From: Dendrolimus kikuchii
Lineage: Eukaryota; Arthropoda; Insecta; Lepidoptera; Lasiocampidae
Assembly (NCBI GenBank): GCA_019925095.2
Contig: CM034402.1
Location: 5,839,501-5,903,500 of the forward strand
Length of the DNA: 64,000 bases
Direction: 5' to 3'
Both the position numbers and the translations under genes were made by a program. The notes beneath the pieces are model-generated. The model made no database searches, was not told where the DNA came from, and saw only the letters and a list, made by a program, of their open reading frames with translations. Shown here in pieces: positions 57,219 through 64,000 of this stretch. The first letter of the stretch is position 1; each line of letters opens with the position of its first letter.

Positions 57219-58039
57219 GGCATATTTTTGTTAATGAAATAAATTACAAGTTTTTGAGACCCTTTGACCGTGAAGTCCCGAGGCCATGAACCTCTAGAAA
57301 GAGCGTATAAAATACCTAGTCGACTTTCCAGGTGTTCCTCAGGTCAGATGACCATTTACCAAAGAACTGTGGAAAGGAAGAAGGAAGAAAGGAAAAGAAA
57401 AAGAAGAACTTCATTTCACCTTTTTTAATCGAATAACAGAATAGAATATTCTATAATGCACATAAGAATGTAGTTTACACGAGTGTACCCGCATGGGCTC
57501 CCGGCGGCGTGGCAGTAAGGAGCAGAGTGCTGTATAATAGATAGATATAACAAATAATATTATCTGATAATGGATATTTTCTGTTTTATTTTATTTTAAA
57601 ATATAAATACTTGCTCTGAATACAAAAAAAGGTTATTAATTCTATTATGTGAATGCGTGACGTGTATGAGAATGATGTAAAGGCATCGCTGCTTTAGATT
57701 ATCGACCTTTCAAGCTGTTTTAGCATTGTTTAGCGCCATCTAACTTTTTTCCTGATTATAATTGTTAAAAAGATGTTGGAGACTAACGCTAGCTAAGAGC
57801 TAGATCACGCTTTAACAATGAATATTTACAATGTTTTAAATAGTACAATCGGCGGTCTTAGCGCTTACAGCGATTTCTTCCAGACAGCCTTCTAGAAATA
57901 GACTTGTGTAAAAGGATGCGTCGGTATCCAGTGCGCAACATACCTCTCAACATGCTCTATTCATTAATTATCACAAGGTGTTAAAGGTCTTGCTTTTAAT
58001 ATAGTCATTATTAATAAAGTAAATATCATAAGTTATACA
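57219..58039. other. No gene; one LINE tail
   Basis: Contains the hairpin LINE 3' fragment at 57845-57900 (minus). Otherwise nothing recognised. Confidence 0.4.
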
Positions 58040-58562
58040 AACTATGTTTTAACAGTTTTAAACGCGGTAATTTATTTGATTTTTATTATTCCGACTTTGC
58101 GGCCACTTTTCAGTAGTCTTGATCACGGAAGACAAAGTTTTGCCGTGTCAATAAGTTTGTTAAAGTAGTTAAAATGGGTGTGAGGCAAAATATTACCTCC
58201 CACCAATTTTAATATTAAATAAAATTATTAAAGCTAGACATGTTTGCTGAAGAATTAATTACATCGCTTCTTCTCTTCAAGCCACAACATGTTGCGAAGT
58301 GGTGGTAAATTAGATTAAGCTATCATGGAGTAAATAATAACCATTAACAAAATTAAAACTAAATGATTAAAATGAACAAATTGGTGGTAGGCATATAAAA
58401 CTTTAAGAATACTCATTGACACTTGACATCTTTGTCTTCCGTGATATTGGTTACAGAAAAGTGTCCGAAACGTCGGGATAATAAAAATCAAATAAATTAC
58501 CGCTCTTAAAACCGTTAAAACGTAGTTTTATTACCTGTACTAGGCGCGAAAACTTAAGGAAA
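58040..58562. repeat. Repeat P, copies 5 and 6, inverted pair
   Basis: A minus-oriented tail (58040-58170) faces a nearly full plus-oriented copy (58190-58562). Both contain the tail text 'gacaaagt...gatcacggaag' and the outer 'accgttaaaacgtagtttta'. The plus copy has the V/P 5' module at 58235-58310. Confidence 0.65.
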
Positions 58563-58679
58563 TATCATAGGTTATTTTAACAAAATTCGTATGTCGTAAA
58601 TAAAGCAACTTGGTACTTGCATGATGTTTGACGTGATACTAAAAATTACTAGTAAGTAAAAAAAGAAAGAAAAACTTTA

Positions 58680-58800
58680 GATAGATAGATAACTCTTTAT
58701 TGTACACCATTACAGAAAACAGAAAAACTTAGAAAACACAGAGAAACGCACAACGGGCGGTCTTATCGCTAAGAAGCGATCTCTTCCAGACAACCCGTAC
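58680..58800 (-). repeat. LINE 3'-end fragment with hairpin
   Basis: Minus strand: 'tgtctggaagagatcgcttc' hairpin, then 'acaataaagag' and a GATA-rich end. Confidence 0.55.
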
Positions 58801-59424
58801 CACTTTCTTTGAAGAAATAGCGACGTAATTACATTCTTTATACATTTTTATACACAGCAGCATATTTTGAAATTTTGTACGCCGTCTTACTAAAATTACT
58901 AAGTATTATTAAGTACTAAAATTACTCTTGAGATAATATTGGAATTGCTAGAGGTTCGACTGCGAAAGTGTGGCGTCTTTATTATTTTCTGCTCTATTTA
59001 GCCACCCTGTACGAGAGTGTGTTGTGCATCTAACTTGTCCACTGTTCAGACTCGCATAATATCTCTGACGCATTTTTCACTGTACACTCGAAAAGGCTGA
59101 CAGGACCTGCGTAAACTCACAGAGCTAACTTCTGTCGAATCGCACTTTAATTTTGCGTGTAAAACACTTTCTTCGCAATAAAGTTAACATACAAACAGCT
59201 AATCCGATTTATCATTCATTGATCGTTTTAAAATTATCAATTCAATTTACAACTTTGTAACTGTTATTAATTTTTAATAAGAGTAAGTGAATAATTAATT
59301 GCGATTTTGTTATCATAGAAAAAGAGGCTCACGTATTCGATAATCCAATGTTATCTGTGCAAAATCGATTAATACAAAATTTAGGTTGATTTGATTACTA
59401 CAATTTTAAAGTTTTACATTTATA
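58801..59424. other. No gene recognised
   Basis: AT-rich intergenic DNA. Confidence 0.35.
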
Positions 59425-59860
59425 CTCAGTTATGCTCACGACTTCACTCACGCTTGACTTAAAATTCCCACGGGATTCCGGAGATAAAAAACATTAAATA
59501 TTTTATTAAATAAAATTTGCTATCGATCAGCGGAAAAATCACATAGGAATTAGATTTTTTTTTAATTTCGCCATTTTAAACCGTTCTCAGAAAATTTCCC
59601 ACGAGATTCCCGGCATAAAAATTAGTGCAGATTTTAAGTTTAAGAATTTGCTGTTGATCAGCGAAAACCGCATTGAAGTCGTTCCAGTGATTTTTACGTG
59701 AATCCCGAAAAAAAAACAAAATGACAAGCAGACAAACGGACAAGAATTAAAAAAAAAATGCACCATGTTCATCCTTTCAATGGTCTATTCCAATTGTTTT
59801 TTTTTTAAATAGCTTCAATGTACAGACACGGCATGATTAGAATTTTATAATATTTTTTTG
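59425..59860 (+). repeat. Repeat S, copy 5
   Basis: 'ctcacgacttcactcacgct' to 'tagcttcaatgtacagacac', including 'gttccagtgatttttacgtg'. Confidence 0.55.
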
Positions 59861-59869
59861 TTAATTGAC

Positions 59870-60010
59870 TAAAGCTGATAAACAAGCAAATGGCTATCTT
59901 CTGATAGAAAATGGTCACCGACGCCTATAGACCTTCAAAACACCGCATTACTAGACGTGCGCAGAAGGTTTGCCGATAGCCTCATGGCACGCCTCGATGG
60001 TCAGTATGGT
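59870..60010 (-). repeat. Diverged SINE-like fragment
   Basis: 'gatagaaaatggtcaccgac' and 'gcctatagacc' parallel the 'gatggaaagcggttaccatcgcctatggacat' part of repeat X, but the rest differs. It may be a sister family. Confidence 0.35.
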
Positions 60011-61029
60011 TGACATAAATAGTTGTCGCAATAAATTTATTATTTTAATTTATTATTGTATAAGCATTATTATAATTTTAAACAAATAGTGTAACAAGAA
60101 AAAAGACAGTAGAAATAAGGGTAAATAGCAACACTGAAGCATAATAAGGGTTTTACAAATAGCTCCTTTCAAATTTCTTCTTGCAAATATTTACAAAGAT
60201 AGCACGTTATTAATTACAACGAGCACGGATTTTATTTTGATTTTCGCTGATAATGTGTGATATTATTTTTGCAGGCGTTTCTTGAATATATACCAATATA
60301 ACATAATAGGGATGCATACACATGTTACGATAAGTTCTAATATGTTGGTATATAAAAGAACAGGCTTTAAAATAACAAACATTTTATATAATCTCTTATT
60401 GATTATTAAAATAATAATAATCAATGCGCTATTTGACTCTTCTTTTCTTGTACCTACTTATGACGTCATAAGCATGTACGCTCGTACAAAAACTGGTACC
60501 GCCATATTCAAACTTTTCTTCTAACGTATTTAAATTAAATTCTTAATTAAAATCTGACGGTCTGTTTGTTTCCTTTTTTCGCAAGCACGTCAGTCATTTC
60601 ATTGTCATGTCATGAAATAAAATAAAAATAATCGCCCCGTACATTGTAAATATAGGTACATATATAAAATAAATTAACATACAATCAATATAAAATATAA
60701 TTAATATTGCTCAGCGCTGGACCGTTTAGTTACCAAATACTGTAAATATATTCAATAAAATAATATATAATATAAAATAAATACACTAAATATTATACCA
60801 TAAACCACGTTTTTCCACTTAAATAAAATATATATAAGATAAATAAACTGTCAAGTGCATTTGTGAAGAGGAAGTGAAATTGAGGCTCAGCTGCATTTCA
60901 TACTCATTGATCAGGTACGTACGTGCTCATTCTCAAATTCCCATCCAAATTGTCCCACGCACCTTTTCCTATAAAATTGACACAGTTCGCTTACTACAAA
61001 GCCAGCGCTGCTGCAACAGAAACTATGAG
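60011..61029. other. No gene recognised
   Basis: AT-rich intergenic DNA. Short open frames only. Confidence 0.35.
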
Positions 61030-61255
61030 GCTGTGAAGTTCTATACTTCTATACTAATATTATAAAGAGCTAAAGTTGTTGACGTTGTAAGGGGTAATCT
61101 CTGGATCTCCTAAACCGATTTTTCAAATTATTTTACTGTTGGAAAGCTACGTTAACAGGGAGTGTCATAAACTATATAGCATGACGCTATATACCACGGG
61201 AGCGGGACGGAGCACGGGTGAAACCGCGCCGATCCGCTAGTAAACAATAACTTAG
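61030..61255 (+). repeat. Repeat T, copy 1
   Basis: 'tatactaatattataaagag' ... 'ggtaatctctgg' ... 'ggaaagctac' ... 'gatccgctagta'. A second copy follows at 61505. Confidence 0.5.
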
Positions 61256-61504
61256 TTGATTTGATGACCGCTCCTCTATTGGGCTAAGGTGAAAGAAAAC
61301 AGAGAATAATTGGGAAGACATTCATTTTCAAGGTCTTAAAAATTATGCTTCCCACTTTTGACTTTGAACTACAGAATCGAAAATTCTGAAAAAATTCTAG
61401 GTAGAGTCTAAAAATATTTTCAATTATTTGTTTGAACGAGGTTCGATAACTTTCGAGGTATGGGTATGTAATTTTTGATAAAGTGTTTTTAGGGTTAAGT
61501 CTGA

Positions 61505-61665
61505 ATCTATACTATAATATTATAACGAGTAAAATTTGTCACTTTGATGTTCGGGGTAATCTCCGGTACTATGAATCCGATGTTGAAAATTCTTTCACCA
61601 ATAGAAAGCTACATTATTCTCAAGTGACATAGACTATATTTGATTGCGATTAATAAATTTAAAAA
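61505..61665 (+). repeat. Repeat T, copy 2
   Basis: Shares 'tatactataatattataacg', 'ggggtaatctccgg', 'gaaagctacatta' and 'gtgacatagactata' with copy 1. The GC-rich end is missing. Confidence 0.5.
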
Positions 61666-62875
61666 AAAATGTTTCACGTCCGGCGAAGTGGACATGGGAA
61701 CGCCTGTAAAATATTTTACGTTACAGCAATACCGTCTCACGCAAAAATTGCGCACATCCTCATACAAGGCACTGCAAGTGCTTTCCGCGTTTATAAATTA
61801 ATTAAAGGTTACAAAGCTTCATTAAACCTGGGCCTTGCTGGCGCGAGGCCTCTATAAGTCCGAGGCCATTGGCTTGAGCCCGCTTCTCCCACGCCTAGCT
61901 AAGCCACTACTGTGTAACACACGATGCATGATATTTATTTTATTAATTGCAATGATAAAATCAATCAATACATTTCCATGAAATTTTACGCAGGAAAGGA
62001 TTATTTCGATATCAGCAATTTGCATATTTAAATATTCCAAGTATGTTGGTGGACTGATATTAAAGCACTATGATAGTGAACAATAAAGGAAATTAATTTA
62101 ACTGTTATCGTTCTTGCAACTCACGAAGGCGAGATGGCTTTACTTGTGGTAATCACCTATGTGTGTGTGCGTGGGACCAAAAGCGGGTATGGTGATAATG
62201 GCTTCCACACGATACAATTTTACGACCAATTTGAGTAGATTGACAATAGAATTGTGTAGTGTGCTTACTAATATGAAATCCAAGGTCGTTGGTTGGTCGG
62301 GATCGCTCGATTCGATTGTGTCCAATCAAATCGGGTGGTGCAGACGCTTATTGGCCAATTTTTTGACGTAGTCATTAGCACAGCGGCGTGCAGAGCGGGT
62401 GTATGCAATGCGTTGTCGTGTATTTTGTTGTGTTATAATTAAGGTTTGAAGATGGACGACAAAGATAACGCCAACAATAACGTATTCATTAGTACCGTAC
62501 GGCAAATAATAGAGGAGATTTTAAATCCTAGACATACATTGTTTTGCCTATAGTTGTCTATTTTTTTCTCATCTACATTTGTAGTTAAAGCCAAAATCCA
62601 CCCAAATTTTTGCTTCTTGCTAAAACGCATCGTGATTGACTCAAATCCGTTCATCAGAGGCAACAAAATAAAACTAAAATTGGTGATCTTCTTTTGTACA
62701 TGTGGACGTACAATCTGATTGTAGCCAATTCAGTTGGCAAATCTGATTAGCAGTCAAATCGTAGCGTGTGGAAGGGGTTTAAACGGCACACTAGCAAATG
62801 ATCGCTCCGTTAGACATGCACACTAGCGCAATGTATATGTACACTTTAGTAAGGCTCGATTCACGCTATGGTGCC
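61666..62875. other. No gene recognised
   Basis: Unassigned DNA up to the satellite. No exon or transposon motif recognised. Confidence 0.35.
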
Positions 62876-64000
62876 GTTTACGGTTCAATTAAGTTCCGGT
62901 CTCGGTAGATCAAATCTTGTTGTGTGTATACTACTACTCTTACAACACGGTTCAATCTCGCTCTGGTCTCAGTTCGACCAAATCTCGCTGTGTGCACACT
63001 ACTTGTGCCATAACACGGTTCAATCACGCTCCGGTCTCAGTCTGATCTAATATCGCTGTATGTCCACTAATAATCTCACAACAGAGTTCAATTTCGCTCT
63101 GGCTTCGATCCGATCTGATCTCGCTGTGTGTACACTAATATTCTCACAACATGGTTCAATTTCGCTCTGGCTTCGCCCCGACCTGATCTCGCTGTGTGTC
63201 CACTAATAATCTCACAACAGAGTTCAATTTCGCTCTGGCTTCGATCCGATCTGATCTCGCTGTGTGTACACTAATATTCACACAACATGGTTCAATTTCG
63301 CTCTGGCTTCGATCCGATCTGATCTCGCTGTGTGTACACTAATAATCTCACAACATGGTTCAATTTCGCTCTGGCTTCGCCCCGACCTGATCTCGCTGTG
63401 TGTCCACTAATAATCTCACAACAGAGTTCAATTTCGCTCTGGCTTCGATCCGATCTGATCTCGCTGTGTGTACACTAATATTCACACAACATGGTTCAAT
63501 TTCGCTCTGGCTTCGATCCGATCTGATCTCGCTGTGTGTCCACTAATAATCTCACAACAGAGTTCAATTTCGTTCTGGCTTCGATCCGATCTGATCTCGC
63601 TGTGTGTACACTAATATTCACACAACATGGTTCAATTTCGCTCTGGCTTCGATCCGATCTGATCTCGCTGTGTGTACACTAATATTCTCACAACATGGTT
63701 CAATTTCGCTCTGGCTTCGCCCCGACCTGATCTCGCTGTGTGTCCACTAATAATCTCACAACAGAGTTCAATTTCGCTCTGGCTTCGATCCGATCTGATC
63801 TCGCTGTGTGTACACTAATATTCACACAACATGGTTCAATTTCGCTCTGGCTTCGATCCGATCTGATCTCGCTGTGTGTACACTAATATTCACACAACAT
63901 GGTTCAATTTCGCTCTGGCTTCGATCCGATCTGATCTCGCTGTGTGTACACTAATATTCTCACAACATGGTTCAATTTCGCTCTGGCTTCGCCCCGACCT
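62876..64000. repeat. 68-bp satellite array, runs off the window
   Basis: GTTCAAT recurs every 67-68 bp from 62883 to 63970, about 16.5 units. The first three units are diverged; from 63086 on they are nearly identical and fall into three variants (see findings). The array continues beyond base 64000. Confidence 0.95.

Overview
This window looks like intergenic and intronic DNA from a moth or butterfly (Lepidoptera). It is AT-rich and has intron-containing genes with GT/AG junctions. It is packed with relics of LINEs, SINE-like repeats, MITEs and LTR elements of the kinds common in lepidopteran genomes. The species cannot be told from the sequence alone.

Only two host genes can be supported, both on the minus strand and clearly paralogous. 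Gene A has exon 1 at 26368-25910, a 22.4 kb intron, and exon 2 at 3478-1400. Gene B has exon 1 at 53290-52895, a 0.9 kb intron, and exon 2 at 51976-49799. Each encodes a predicted signal peptide, a roughly 160-residue cysteine-containing extracellular domain, a very long Thr-rich mucin-like stretch, one transmembrane helix and a short cytoplasmic tail. The single intron is phase 0 and lies after a Tyr codon in both. The extracellular domain and the membrane junction are recognisably related, while the Thr-rich arrays are unrelated in unit: short Glu-Pro-Thr(n) units in A, about 29 copies of a 17-residue unit in B. Both have a TATA-like box about 100-130 bp before the ATG with GATA-type motifs nearby. 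Function is not known.

All other coding sequence belongs to mobile elements. 4.6-25.9 kb (intron of A): RNase H, RTE-type, Tc1-type and Jockey/CR1-like relics, many copies of one ~310 bp SINE-like repeat, and several MITEs. 26.5-35.3 kb: quiet DNA, then LINE relics. 35.4-39.3 kb: a solo LTR next to a Ty3-type LTR element whose gag-protease frame is fused in frame to the integrase tail, with the reverse transcriptase and integrase core missing. 39.4-49.3 kb: an RTE relic, a mariner-like relic, a solo LTR carrying a nested hAT-type MITE, and a 1.5 kb perfect 9-bp minisatellite inside a non-autonomous repeat. 53.9-62.8 kb: a solo LTR, LINE relics and foldback repeats. 62.9-64.0 kb: the start of a 68-bp satellite that runs off the window.

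The strongest candidate for something not described is the tandem pair of membrane mucin-like genes. Next come a family of at least five relics of a nuclease-like retroelement C-terminal domain, and a SINE-like 5' module joined to two different tails. No RNA gene, CRISPR array or bacterial-type system was seen.
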